A DNA stretch of 54,089 bases from Eubacterium aggregans. GTDB lineage: Bacteria; Bacillota; Clostridia; Eubacteriales; Eubacteriaceae. This document shows, in pieces, positions 23,669-31,981 of the stretch. A program made the position numbers and the translations under genes. The notes under the pieces are model-generated. The model was not told where the DNA came from, made no database searches, and saw only the letters and a list, made by a program, of their open reading frames with translations. Location: contig NZ_FNRK01000016.1 of NCBI RefSeq assembly GCF_900107815.1, positions 1 through 54,089 on the forward strand. Direction: 5' to 3'. How positions within the stretch are numbered: position 1 is the stretch's first letter; every line of letters starts with the position of its first letter.

Positions 23669-23716
23669 AAAAAACAGCAGGATTGCAATCACTTATGCAA
23701 CCCTGCTGTTTTTTTA
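23669..23716. terminator. Bidirectional terminator between rpiR-type gene and SDR gene
   Basis: AAAAACAGCAGG-aTTGCA...TGCAA-CCCTGCTGTTTTTTT: a long stem with A and T flanks serving two convergent genes. Confidence 0.85.
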
Positions 23717-23744
23717 GACGTTTTCCCACTCACCAGCTCGCAGC

Positions 23745-24494
23745 TTACATCACGATGCCGCCGTCCACATGGATGATCGTCCCAGTGGTAAAGCTGGCTT
23801 GGTCAGAGGCTAAGTATACATAAGCCCCAGCCAGCTCCTTGGGGTCTGCCATCCGCCCCAGGGGTGTAAACCCTTTGATGGCGGACATGGTGGCATCGTC
23901 CACAAATTCGGCAACCATATCCGTAAGCACCGCTCCGGGAGCCACTGCATTCACCCGAATATTATAGGGTCCCAGTTCCTTGGCACAGGATTTGGTCAAG
24001 CCATTGACCCCAAATTTTGAGGAGGAATAGGCGGTCTGCATTTTCCCGCCATAAGTCCCCACCATTGAGCTGGTGTTAATAATGGCACCACCCGTCTCCT
24101 GCATTTCCTTGGCAACGGCACGGATACACTTAAAGGGTCCCACCAAATTAATGCGAAGAACCGATTCAAAATCATCATCCGTCATATCAAAAATTTGTTT
24201 TGTCGAGGTCACACCCGCATTATTGACAAGAATATCAATTTTTCCATAATGGGCGATGGTCGCCTTCACCATGGCATCAACACTTTCCGTATTTGATATA
24301 TCCACGCCAATGGGCAGGATGTCCGCCTCCGGGTACACTTTTTTTAACGCACCGGCTGCTTTTTCAGCCGAGGCAATTCGGCTGCCGCACAGTGCCACCT
24401 TTGCCCCCTCTTCGATATAGGCCTGGGCAATGGCATAACCAATTCCCCGGGATGCTCCCGTAATAATAGCAACCTTATCCTTTAACTGTATCAT
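23745..24494 (-). CDS. Short-chain dehydrogenase/reductase (SDR family)
   Basis: A 249-residue classical SDR: TGASRGIGYA (cofactor loop, about 13-22), NNAG near residue 90, catalytic Ser in NTSSMVG, YSSSK (Tyr/Lys), and the C-terminal TTGTIIHVDGG. It catalyses NAD(P)-linked oxidation or reduction of an alcohol/ketone; close paralogues include sugar-alcohol dehydrogenases and 3-oxoacyl-ACP reductase-like enzymes. CTCC/GGAGG-type Shine-Dalgarno upstream. It sits beside the polyol cluster but is transcribed toward the RpiR gene, so a link to the same substrate is only suggested by location. Confidence 0.88.
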   Translation of the reverse strand: MIQLKDKVAIITGASRGIGYAIAQAYIEEGAKVALCGSRIASAEKAAGALKKVYPEADILPIGVDISNTESVDAMVKATIAHYGKIDILVNNAGVTSTKQIFDMTDDDFESVLRINLVGPFKCIRAVAKEMQETGGAIINTSSMVGTYGGKMQTAYSSSKFGVNGLTKSCAKELGPYNIRVNAVAPGAVLTDMVAEFVDDATMSAIKGFTPLGRMADPKELAGAYVYLASDQASFTTGTIIHVDGGIVM

Positions 24495-24616
24495 GAAACC
24501 TCCTTCTCATAAACTTCTCATAAAATTCAATACTCTTTATATGTAATTATAATAAGTACATATAAAGCCGTCAACCTTTTTCTCTTATTTCCCATCTCTT
24601 TCAGACTCCATTCAGA

Positions 24617-24650
24617 TAAAAAAAGAACCCAGAAAGGCTATCTGAGTTCA
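24617..24650 (-). terminator. Terminator after the CsoR/RcnR-like gene
   Basis: On the minus strand GAACTCAGA-tagcctt-TCTGGGTTC-TTTTTTT, immediately downstream of the regulator's stop. Confidence 0.8.
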
Positions 24651-24671
24651 CGAAGATCGTATTCTTCTGCT

Positions 24672-25028
24672 TTATTTTATAAATTGATCAATGGCTTTAC
24701 TCAGAGCATCGATCTGTGCCATGTCATCATCCCGCACGGCATCGATAATACAGTGCTCTAAATGCCCCTTCAGAATAACTTTCCCGGTATTGTTAATGGC
24801 TGAGCGCACCGCCGATAGCTGAATGAGCACCTCGCTGCAATCCCGATCCTCCTCCACCATCCGTTTCACCGATTCCAAATGGCCAATGGCTTTGGATAAA
24901 CGATTGATGATGGCCCGCTGTTCTTTGGCACTGTGGTGATGGCCATGATCCCCAGAATGACCATGCTCATGATCATGACTATGATCGTGGTCATGGCTAT
25001 GGCTACATTTATCATCCTTCACTAACAT
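24672..25028 (-). CDS. CsoR/RcnR-family metal-sensing repressor with His-rich N-terminus
   Basis: A 118-residue protein. Residues 9-33 are a His/Asp/Ser-rich tail (15 or so histidines in HSHDHDHSHDHEHG and on). Residues about 35-118 are the all-helical CsoR/RcnR fold: INRLSKAIGHLESVKRMVEED, DCSEVLIQLSAVRSA and LKGHLEHCI. The C (x) H-x3-C ligand set (Cys in DCSEV, HLEHC) is present, together with an N-terminal histidine cluster, so nickel or cobalt sensing is plausible, as in RcnR/InrS/DmeR-type members. It is divergent from the cobalt/nickel ECF transporter, with a G/C-tract palindrome in between. Copper sensing is possible but fits the context less well. Confidence 0.85.
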   Translation of the reverse strand: MLVKDDKCSHSHDHDHSHDHEHGHSGDHGHHHSAKEQRAIINRLSKAIGHLESVKRMVEEDRDCSEVLIQLSAVRSAINNTGKVILKGHLEHCIIDAVRDDDMAQIDALSKAIDQFIK

Positions 25029-25130
25029 CGTGGACCCCCTTCGCTTTTATTTTAACCGATTGTTTATGATGCCATTGTAGCCTTTAACAAACAAAAGCGC
25101 AATTTTTTTTTGTTTTTTCCTTCCCGTATA

Positions 25131-25173
25131 ACCCCCACCGGGGCTTGTATTATGGGGATTATCGCCGTATAAT
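25131..25173 (+). promoter_or_regulatory. Promoter and candidate metal-repressor operator for cbiMN-cbiQ-cbiO
   Basis: TTGTAT (25145-25150), a 17-bp spacer, and TATAAT (25168-25173). Directly upstream and touching the -35 box, ACCCCCACCGGGG (25131-25143) is a C/G-tract palindrome like those bound by RcnR/CsoR proteins. A further inverted repeat CTTGT-aaac-ACAAG is at 25177-25190. Binding is inferred. Confidence 0.55.
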
Positions 25174-25221
25174 CAACTTGTAAACACAAGTTAAGGTCAC
25201 AATGAAAAGAGAGGTACGATT

Positions 25222-26226
25222 ATGCACATGGCAGATGCTTTGGTCTCCCCAGCCGTGGGAGGAATTATGTTAGCCGCCAGCGCCGGCTGCGTCGCTTATT
25301 CTGCGTATAAATGCAAGGACGAGGTGGATGAAAAGACCATTCCCCTCATGGGGGTTTTAGGTGCCGCTGTCTTTGCCGGTCAAATGATTAATTTCACCAT
25401 CCCCGGTACCGGGTCCAGCGGACACATCGGCGGGGGGATTCTATTAGCGGCGACACTGGGGCCGTTCCCGGCCTTCCTGGTGATGACCGCCGTTCTGCTG
25501 ATCCAGGCCTTGTTTTTTGCCGACGGGGGCTTATTAGCCCTGGGATGCAATGTGTGGAATATGGGCTTTTATACCTGTCTCCTCGTTTATCCCCTTATCA
25601 TGCGCCCGATCCTTAAAAAGGGCCTGACCAAAGGCCGAATCACCTGGTCCTCCATCCTCTGTGTGGTGCTGGCCTTATCCATGGGGGCCTTTTCCGTTGT
25701 CTTAGAAACCACGGCATCTGGAATCACCGCCCTTCCCTTTGGTATTTTTACCGGGCTAATGCTCCCCATTCATCTGGCCATTGGCCTGGTGGAAGGGATT
25801 GTCACCGCCGGGGTCCTGTGCTTCATCCAGCAAATGCGCCCGGAAATCCTCGCAACGGCCATTGAAGGTACCGCCCTTCCCTCTAAGCTGAATACTAAAA
25901 AGGTGGTCATCAGCCTCCTGGTGTTCGCGGTCCTCTTAGGTGGGGGCTTCTCCCTCTTTGCATCGGCCAATCCCGATGGTCTGGAATGGGCCATGGAAAA
26001 TGTGGCCGGTACCACGGAATTAGAAAGCGATGGAGGCGCCCACGAAGGTGCTGCAGCCATCCAGGAATCCACAGCCTTCATGCCGGATTATGATTTTTCC
26101 GGCGGTGAGGGGAGTGCCATGGGCACCACCACAGCGGGTCTTATCGGTGCGGGCATCACACTGCTTCTGGCCGGAGGGACTGGGCTTGTGATCACCAAGG
26201 TAAAAAAATCCCACAAATCTGCTTAA
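25222..26226 (+). CDS. cbiM: Cobalt/nickel ECF transporter substrate-binding component CbiM fused to a CbiN-like domain
   Basis: A 334-residue membrane protein. It starts MHMADALVSPAVGG, where the N-terminal Met-His-Met supplies metal ligands in CbiM/NikM. Six or seven membrane segments fill residues about 1-210; a linker and a C-terminal part with two helices flanking a periplasmic stretch (about 225-325) correspond to CbiN/NikN (PDGLEWAMEN is the PDGLE motif). A fused CbiMN replaces separate CbiM and CbiN. It is the first gene of the operon with cbiQ and cbiO. Cobalt is favoured by the B12-rich context, nickel cannot be excluded. Confidence 0.9.
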   Translation: MHMADALVSPAVGGIMLAASAGCVAYSAYKCKDEVDEKTIPLMGVLGAAVFAGQMINFTIPGTGSSGHIGGGILLAATLGPFPAFLVMTAVLLIQALFFADGGLLALGCNVWNMGFYTCLLVYPLIMRPILKKGLTKGRITWSSILCVVLALSMGAFSVVLETTASGITALPFGIFTGLMLPIHLAIGLVEGIVTAGVLCFIQQMRPEILATAIEGTALPSKLNTKKVVISLLVFAVLLGGGFSLFASANPDGLEWAMENVAGTTELESDGGAHEGAAAIQESTAFMPDYDFSGGEGSAMGTTTAGLIGAGITLLLAGGTGLVITKVKKSHKSA

Positions 26227-26249
26227 GGTTCGGCTTTCAGGAGGTCCCG

Positions 26250-27053
26250 ATGACCGATTTTTCCCAGTCTTTAAATACACTGACCAGCATTGAAGAGCTG
26301 GTGGATGGCCAGACCATCATCCACCGGCTCCACCCGGGGGTCAAGCTGGCCCTCACCTTTTTATATCTGGTGCTTGTGGTCTCTTGCCCCGTGTACAATC
26401 CGGGGCTTTTGGCCGTTTTTGCCTTCTTTCCTTTTATTCTGATGGCTCTGGCGGAGATTCCCTGGCGGCCCCTCTTTAAACGGGTGGCCATCGCCCTCCC
26501 TTTCGTGGCTTTTGCCGGGATTGCTAACTTGATTTTTGACCGACAAGTGGTGGCGGTCATTGGCTTTCTGCCCATCACTACCGGCGGCCTCTCTTTTTTA
26601 ACCATTTTGCTCAAAACCTGTTTCTGTGTGACGGCGGTCCTGATCCTCATTGCCACCACGGGTTTACCCGCCATTGCCTATCAGCTGCTGCGCATCCATA
26701 TCCCCCGGATTTTAGTGGAGCAAATCCTGCTGATTTACCGATACATCTCTGTCCTTTTGGGAGAGGCCGCCCGGATGACCACGGCTTACCACCTTCGGGC
26801 TCCCCAGGAACGGGGGATTCGCATGAAGGATATGGGTGTTTTTTTAGGTCAGCTTTTACTCCGAAGCTTTGATCGGGCGGACCGGGTATATCACGCCATG
26901 AAGTGCCGGGGCTACGATGGCTCCTTCCTCCAGGGACGGCCTGCCCCTGCAAATGCGGCGAATTACGCAGTCTTTTTCCTCGGTGCCGGGGCCCTCCTTC
27001 TGATGCGCTTCTTTCCATTCCTTTGGACCCAAGTATTCCTTCCACTCTTTTAG
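26250..27053 (+). CDS. cbiQ: ECF transporter T component CbiQ
   Basis: A 267-residue membrane protein with about five to six helices. The conserved cytoplasmic coupling motifs are present: ARMTTAYHLRAPQERG... and DRADRVYHAMKCRGYDG (the A-R-G type T-component signatures). It links the metal-binding CbiMN to the ATPase CbiO. AGGAGGT lies upstream of the ATG, 24 nt after cbiM. Confidence 0.92.
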   Translation: MTDFSQSLNTLTSIEELVDGQTIIHRLHPGVKLALTFLYLVLVVSCPVYNPGLLAVFAFFPFILMALAEIPWRPLFKRVAIALPFVAFAGIANLIFDRQVVAVIGFLPITTGGLSFLTILLKTCFCVTAVLILIATTGLPAIAYQLLRIHIPRILVEQILLIYRYISVLLGEAARMTTAYHLRAPQERGIRMKDMGVFLGQLLLRSFDRADRVYHAMKCRGYDGSFLQGRPAPANAANYAVFFLGAGALLLMRFFPFLWTQVFLPLF

Positions 27054-27067
27054 ATAGGCGGTATTTT

Positions 27068-27838
27068 ATGCAACCCACATCCATTACCATAGACGATCTT
27101 GTTTTTACCTATCCCGATGGCCACGCCGCCATTGATCATCTCTCCCTAAAGGTTGCCCCGGGAGAATGCATTGCCCTGGTTGGAGCCAACGGTGCGGGTA
27201 AATCCACACTCTTTCATTTATTGACGGGTATTCTTTTTCCCACAGAAGGGGGAATCACCATTGGGGATACCCGTGTTGAGAAGAAAACCCTCCGGGATAT
27301 CCGCCGCCTTGTGGGGCTTGTCTTTCAAAACCCGGATGATCAGCTCTTTACCACCCGGGTGAGCGAGGATATTGCCTTTGGTCCCCAGAATATGGGCCTT
27401 TCCCCCGAAGCGGTTGACGCCCGGGTAACCCAGGCCCTTACCCTCCTGGGGATCGAAAAGCTCCGGGATCGAATGCCGGCCCACCTTTCCATCGGAGAAA
27501 AGCGGATGGTGGCCGTGGCCTCCGTCTTGTCCATGTCCCCAGAGGTCATCCTCTTTGATGAACCCTCCTCCTTCCTGGACCCCTGGGCCCGCCGTCGGCT
27601 CATGGAGACCATCAGCGCCATGCCCCAAACCCGGATCATCGCCACCCACGATTTGGACATGGCTGAAGAGCTGTGTGACCGGGCCATCGTCCTCCGAGAG
27701 GGCGCCTGTGTGGCCGATGGGGCCTGTACCCAGATTTTATCCGATGCGCCACTCCTCGAAAACTGCCATCTGGAAATGCCCTTTAAATTTCAGCGCTGTT
27801 CGAGTTGTTCCCACGGCTATGAAGCCATTCTCTCATAA
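27068..27838 (+). CDS. cbiO: ECF transporter ATPase CbiO
   Basis: A 256-residue ABC ATPase; the ATG at 27068, 15 nt after cbiQ, is chosen over an upstream in-frame start inside cbiQ. Walker A GANGAGKST (about 39-47), Q loop VFQNPDDQLF, signature LSIGEKR, Walker B VILFDEPSSFLDP, and the switch histidine in ATHDL. Signature LSIG instead of LSGG is a known type of variation in this family. A Cys/His-containing tail (CHLEMPFKFQRCSSCSHGY) is unusual and might bind metal. It powers Co/Ni import with CbiMN and CbiQ at the cytoplasmic membrane. Confidence 0.92.
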   Translation: MQPTSITIDDLVFTYPDGHAAIDHLSLKVAPGECIALVGANGAGKSTLFHLLTGILFPTEGGITIGDTRVEKKTLRDIRRLVGLVFQNPDDQLFTTRVSEDIAFGPQNMGLSPEAVDARVTQALTLLGIEKLRDRMPAHLSIGEKRMVAVASVLSMSPEVILFDEPSSFLDPWARRRLMETISAMPQTRIIATHDLDMAEELCDRAIVLREGACVADGACTQILSDAPLLENCHLEMPFKFQRCSSCSHGYEAILS

Positions 27839-27849
27839 TTAGGAATATT

Positions 27850-27905
27850 TTGACACAAACCAGGTTGGACGCCACTCCAAATACCCCGGAATGTGTCTTT
27901 TTTTA
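27850..27905 (+). terminator. Terminator of the cobalt transporter operon
   Basis: GACACA...TGTGTC outer stem with a long imperfect interior, followed by TTTTTTTA; less ideal than others in the window. Confidence 0.5.
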
Positions 27906-27964
27906 CGCGTAAGCTAACAGAAGTATGAGGGGATGAGTGAAGCGAAGCGGAACGAGTTATACTT
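27901..27964 (+). repeat. Copy B of the dispersed repeat
   Basis: TTTTACGCGTAAGCTAACAG (to 27924, ending AAGT) and GAGTGAAGCGAAGCGGAACG (27935-27957, ending AGT) match, in opposite orientation, the right margin and left spacer of the element at 13810-13965. Copy B lacks the 30-bp inner arms of copy A and is shorter. No coding capacity. Confidence 0.7.
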
Positions 27965-27970
27965 ATCCCC

Positions 27971-27999
27971 TTGTCTTTCTAAGGATTATTGTCTAAAAT
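27971..27999 (+). promoter_or_regulatory. Promoter of the BMP lipoprotein gene
   Basis: TTGTCT (27971-27976), 17-bp spacer, TAAAAT (27994-27999), placed immediately after repeat copy B. Confidence 0.55.
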
Positions 28000-28060
28000 A
28001 GGGAGATAAGCTTGTCGAGGAACTGAGCAAATACAGACGACGGAAAATAGGAAGGATATC

Positions 28061-29092
28061 ATGAAGAAATTGTGGATACTTTTGACCCTTTTATTGGGAG
28101 GCATTATTTTAATTTCAGGATGTCGAAAAGCACCTGAAATTCACTATGCCATGCTTGGCGATTCGCCCCAGCTCACTGAGAATAGCTACACCTACGGCAT
28201 GTACGAGGGTCTAAAAACCTTTGAACGCAGTAACCCTGACACCGCCGTGAGTTATTTGGAGTCCCAATCCCCAGAGGACTACCTGGCTAACGCCGAAAAA
28301 CTGGCCGACGATGGCAACACCTTAATTTGGGGAATGGGTGGGACTACAGAAGATGCGCTGTTAACCTCTGCCGGCTACAATCCCGATATACGCTACATTA
28401 TTTTAGATGCCAGCGATACTCAGACCGTTCTTCCCCAAAATGTGAATACCATTGTTTTTGCCTCGGAGCAGGCCGCCTTCCTGGCCGGCTATGCCGCGGG
28501 AACCGCCACCCAAAGCAACCATGTTGGGTTTATTGGGGGAATGAAAATTCCTGCGGTTGAGCGCTTTGAATACGGCTACCGTTATGGTGTTGAGATTGCA
28601 GCAAAGGAGCTCGGAAAAAACATCCAGTGCGATGTCCTCTACACCGATTCCTTTAGCGAGGCCGCCCTTGGCCAAAAAAAAGCCACCCAACTCTACCAAA
28701 GTGGGTGCGATGTCCTCTTTCCGGTTGCCGGCACCACTGGAACCGGCGTGATTGAAGCAGCCATTACCGCTGACAAATGGGTTATCGGAGCCGATATCGA
28801 TCAGTATGAAAATGCTCCCAGGGTTATTTTAACCAGTGTCGTCAAGCGGACCACTAATGTGGTCAAATACTTTACCCAGCGCTTCCATGACGGTAATCTT
28901 GAAGGGGGCACTGTCATTGTCCGGGGCTTAAAGGAAGATGCAGTGGGTATTCCCAAGGAAAATCCCAATATTGATGCCCATTTTCCCCAGCTCACAGAGC
29001 GTCTTGATGCGTTAAGCCTTGAGATTAAAAATGGCCAACGCCCGATCCCCGCCACCCAGGGCCAATACCAAAGCTTATCCGATGCTTCTTAA
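28061..29092 (+). CDS. BMP/PnrA-family substrate-binding lipoprotein
   Basis: A 343-residue protein with a lipoprotein signal: basic start, hydrophobic run to residue 17, and lipobox LISG-Cys21. The mature part is a BMP-type periplasmic-binding fold (GMYEGLKTF, YIILDASD, FASEQAAFLAGYAAG, VGFIGGM, FPVAGTTGTGVIEA, VIGADIDQ). PnrA/BMP proteins bind nucleosides for ABC importers. No ABC permease or ATPase is adjacent; the next gene is the GltS carrier. So its transporter is elsewhere or it has a sensing role. GGAAGG precedes the ATG. Confidence 0.88.
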   Translation: MKKLWILLTLLLGGIILISGCRKAPEIHYAMLGDSPQLTENSYTYGMYEGLKTFERSNPDTAVSYLESQSPEDYLANAEKLADDGNTLIWGMGGTTEDALLTSAGYNPDIRYIILDASDTQTVLPQNVNTIVFASEQAAFLAGYAAGTATQSNHVGFIGGMKIPAVERFEYGYRYGVEIAAKELGKNIQCDVLYTDSFSEAALGQKKATQLYQSGCDVLFPVAGTTGTGVIEAAITADKWVIGADIDQYENAPRVILTSVVKRTTNVVKYFTQRFHDGNLEGGTVIVRGLKEDAVGIPKENPNIDAHFPQLTERLDALSLEIKNGQRPIPATQGQYQSLSDAS

Positions 29093-29122
29093 TAATCCCA
29101 CAATGGAAAGGATGATTCTTTT

Positions 29123-30322
29123 ATGATCATAACCCTGGATATGATTCAAACCCTGGGTGTCGCCGCCGTCGTTCTTTATCTCGGCGAGTTCCTCAGAAAA
29201 CACATTCCGATTCTCGCCCGATTCTGTATCCCTGCGCCAGTGGTGGGTGGCCTGCTCTTTTCCCTGGTCACCCTTCTGGGCTATACCACCGATCTCTTTC
29301 AGATTTCCTTTGACCTCACCCTCCAAGAGGTCTGTATGACGGCCTTCTTCACCTCCATCGGATTTGGCGCTTCCTTCAAATCCCTAAGACACGGCGGACT
29401 CCCTCTCGTTCTCTTTGTTATTCTCGTCATTGGACTGATTCTGCTGCAAAACCTTGTCGCCCTGGGCATGTCTTACGTTGTCGGGGTTTCCCCACTGCTG
29501 GCCCTCTGCACAGGCTCCATTCCCATGGTGGGCGGTCATGGCAGTGCCGGTGCATTTGGCCCCATGCTCAAAGCCGCCGGCGTCGATGGGGCTACCAGCA
29601 TCGCCATGGCTGCCGCCACCTTCGGCTTGGTTGCTGGCTCTTTACTGGGAGGACCTCTGGGAAAACGGCTCATCGATACGTTTAATCTCACCCAGGGACT
29701 GGAAGAACGTCATGTTATTCTTGACACTGAAGTTGAAGTCGAAGGGGATACCTCCTCAATCCTGGCCGGAAACCTCACCCGGGGAATTTGCCAATTAGCC
29801 ATTGCCATGGGGATCGGAACCTTAATCTCCTGGGCCATCGCTCAGTCTGGTCTCAATTTCCCCTCCTACATCGGTGCCATGATTGCCGCTTCGATCCTCC
29901 GAAATATTTCCGATGAAACAGGGGCCTTCCCGGTGTACGATTTTGAAATTGCCGAAGTCGGTGAGGCCACACTTTCCCTCTTTTTAGCCATGGCCCTCAT
30001 GAGCCTCCAGCTTTGGCAGCTGGCTGCCCTGGCTATCCCCCTCATTTTGATGCTGACCGCCCAGGTTCTACTGATGACACTTTTTGCCCGCTTTGTGGTG
30101 TTCCCACTGATGGGCCGGGATTACGATGCTGCCATCATCACAGCGGGTACCTGTGGTTTTGGTATGGGAGCAACCCCCAATGCCATGGCCAATATGCAGG
30201 CCCTCACCGAGAAATATCTGCCCTCAGAAAAGGCCTTTCTCATCATCCCCATCGCTGGAGCCCTTTTTGTGGATTTTTTCAACAGCATTATCGTAACCTT
30301 TTTTATTAATCTCTTAAGTTAA
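29123..30322 (+). CDS. gltS: Sodium/glutamate symporter GltS
   Basis: A 399-residue membrane protein of normal GltS length with about ten membrane segments in two inverted halves. Conserved features: the GltS-type repeat PMVGGHGSAGAFGPML near residue 135 and its counterpart TCGFGMGATPNAMANMQAL near residue 350, the two reentrant-loop regions. It imports glutamate with Na+. It follows the BMP lipoprotein by 30 nt with GGAAAGGA before the ATG and may be co-transcribed with it, although their substrates would differ. Confidence 0.93.
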   Translation: MIITLDMIQTLGVAAVVLYLGEFLRKHIPILARFCIPAPVVGGLLFSLVTLLGYTTDLFQISFDLTLQEVCMTAFFTSIGFGASFKSLRHGGLPLVLFVILVIGLILLQNLVALGMSYVVGVSPLLALCTGSIPMVGGHGSAGAFGPMLKAAGVDGATSIAMAAATFGLVAGSLLGGPLGKRLIDTFNLTQGLEERHVILDTEVEVEGDTSSILAGNLTRGICQLAIAMGIGTLISWAIAQSGLNFPSYIGAMIAASILRNISDETGAFPVYDFEIAEVGEATLSLFLAMALMSLQLWQLAALAIPLILMLTAQVLLMTLFARFVVFPLMGRDYDAAIITAGTCGFGMGATPNAMANMQALTEKYLPSEKAFLIIPIAGALFVDFFNSIIVTFFINLLS

Positions 30323-30366
30323 AAAGAATCTGACCGTATTATCATCGTTGTATAAGGAGAAAATCA

Positions 30367-30762
30367 ATGAAACGTCCATTAAAAATCACCCTGTTTATCG
30401 CATTATTGTCTGTTTTACTGCTTGGTGGCTGTGCAGCATCCCAGGAGAAAACCAACCCAACCCCTGAAAAAAGCCTGGTGGGGTCCTGGACCATTTCCCC
30501 GGAATCTGCCAAAAACCTAAAGAAAGTGGTTGGGGACGTATCCTTGCGCATCGTCCTCAATGCCGATGGCACCGGTTCTGTGGATGCCACCATTAATGGT
30601 GACCCCAAAAGTTATTCTGGAACCTATACCAACACGGATAAAACCATCACCATTTCTTCGGCTGATATGGATGCCCCCCTCACCATTGGCTACGCCTTTA
30701 AGGGGGATGATATCATTGCGACCTATTCCGCGCTGCAGGTCACCCTGGTGCGTGGGAATTAG
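30367..30762 (+). CDS. Small lipoprotein, unknown function
   Basis: A 131-residue protein with a lipoprotein signal: KRP start, hydrophobic core and lipobox LLGG-Cys22. The mature part (LVGSWTISPESAK, then alternating beta-strand-like TINGDPKSYSGTYTN...) resembles small lipocalin/DUF-type beta-barrel lipoproteins that begin with 'xGtWxl'. AAGGAG precedes the ATG. Its 3' end overlaps the decayed HD-GYP gene on the other strand by 23 nt. No function can be assigned. Confidence 0.75.
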   Translation: MKRPLKITLFIALLSVLLLGGCAASQEKTNPTPEKSLVGSWTISPESAKNLKKVVGDVSLRIVLNADGTGSVDATINGDPKSYSGTYTNTDKTITISSADMDAPLTIGYAFKGDDIIATYSALQVTLVRGN

Positions 30763-31979
30763 TGGATAAATGCACCCTACTGCCCATCACCCGATCCAAA
30801 TCCGCAACAATCCCGCCATCACTTTGATGCTTTTTCACCATTTTTAACATCATTTTTATGGCTACAGCGTGTGTTAACCCGGACTTATAGGGTCTTGGCT
30901 CGGTAAGGGCCTGGTAAATATCCACACAGGCCACCAGACGCTCTTCAAAGCCCAAATCCCCGGCAGAGAGCCCCTTAAAATACCCCGAGCCATCCAGCTT
31001 TTCATGGTGTTGGGAGGCCCATTTCCGAAGGGTTTCAAACCCCTTAATATGCGATAGTATCCCATCGCTTTTTTCGGCATGGGTTTTCATAATTTCATAT
31101 TCCCCGGCGGTTAATCGCCCTGGCTTTTCCAGCACCGCATTGGGTACCATCAGCTTACCGATGTCATGAAAAGCCCCAGCCATAAACAGGTCCATACAGC
31201 CTTCCGCATCATATCCATAATAGTGCCCCATTTTTTCCAGCTTTTCTGCAATCCCCATGGAATGCCTGCATGTTGACGCCGATTTATAATCTGTAATACG
31301 GGCAAAGAGGGTGGCCATATCCCGAAACTGTTGATGGGAATAAAGGGCGGTACGTCGGGGAAGACGAGATTCAATCCGCATCTCTAATTCTCCACCCTCC
31401 AGGTTGCTCAAGTCCGAAAGCGTAAAGGTATCCCAAAAGAGATCCACTAACTCTCCTGAAAAACAACGATTTCGATTCATTGATAAATACTTTTGAATGT
31501 CCTAAATCCAACGCGACATCCAGCTGATCCGCCAAATGGATGATTTGGGCCGCTAAGGGTGTTTCTTTGGCGGTCCGACCAAAGGGGCCACTGCCATCAG
31601 CATTTTCATGGTGATACAACACCGCCCCATCCTCATTTGTCGCCATTGGAAGTTATGCAATATTTCGCTCACCGAGCTTGCAGTGAATCCCTATATCCAT
31701 CATTTCAGGGTTATCCATCCCGCGGAGTTCCGTCGCAATATACTCGGCCAGGGCGTTGTCATGAAGGAGGGCGCAGGCCACCAGATCGATTAAATCTTTA
31801 TCGCACATCCCCAAAGCGTTCCCAAGCTCCATTCCCATCCAGGCTACCCTTTTTGAATGGTGATTGGTGGCTCCCAGTAGTTCATATTCCACATAATCCA
31901 AAGCTTGAGAACACGCAAATAAAACATCGTTAAAACAGATTTCCTTCATTCCTCTATTGAATCCTCCCTCTTCGATCAC
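30740..31979 (-). pseudogene. HD-GYP domain cyclic-di-GMP phosphodiesterase, broken by a stop and a frameshift
   Basis: Three segments form one protein. 31979-31653 (ACSQALDYVEYELLG, HSKRVAWMGMELG, ALLHDNALAEYI) and 31646-31371 are in the same frame, separated by an in-frame TAA (GERNIA-stop-LPMATNE). Near 31505 the frame shifts, and 31480-30740 continues as FSGELVDLFWDTF with a second, HD-GYP, domain: HDIGKLMVP and HHEKLDGSGYFKGL. Two independent lesions make a real pseudogene more likely than a sequencing error. The second half keeps all HD-GYP residues and has its own ATG at 31480, so it might still be expressed. It would hydrolyse c-di-GMP. Confidence 0.8.
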
Positions 31980-31981
31980 CC

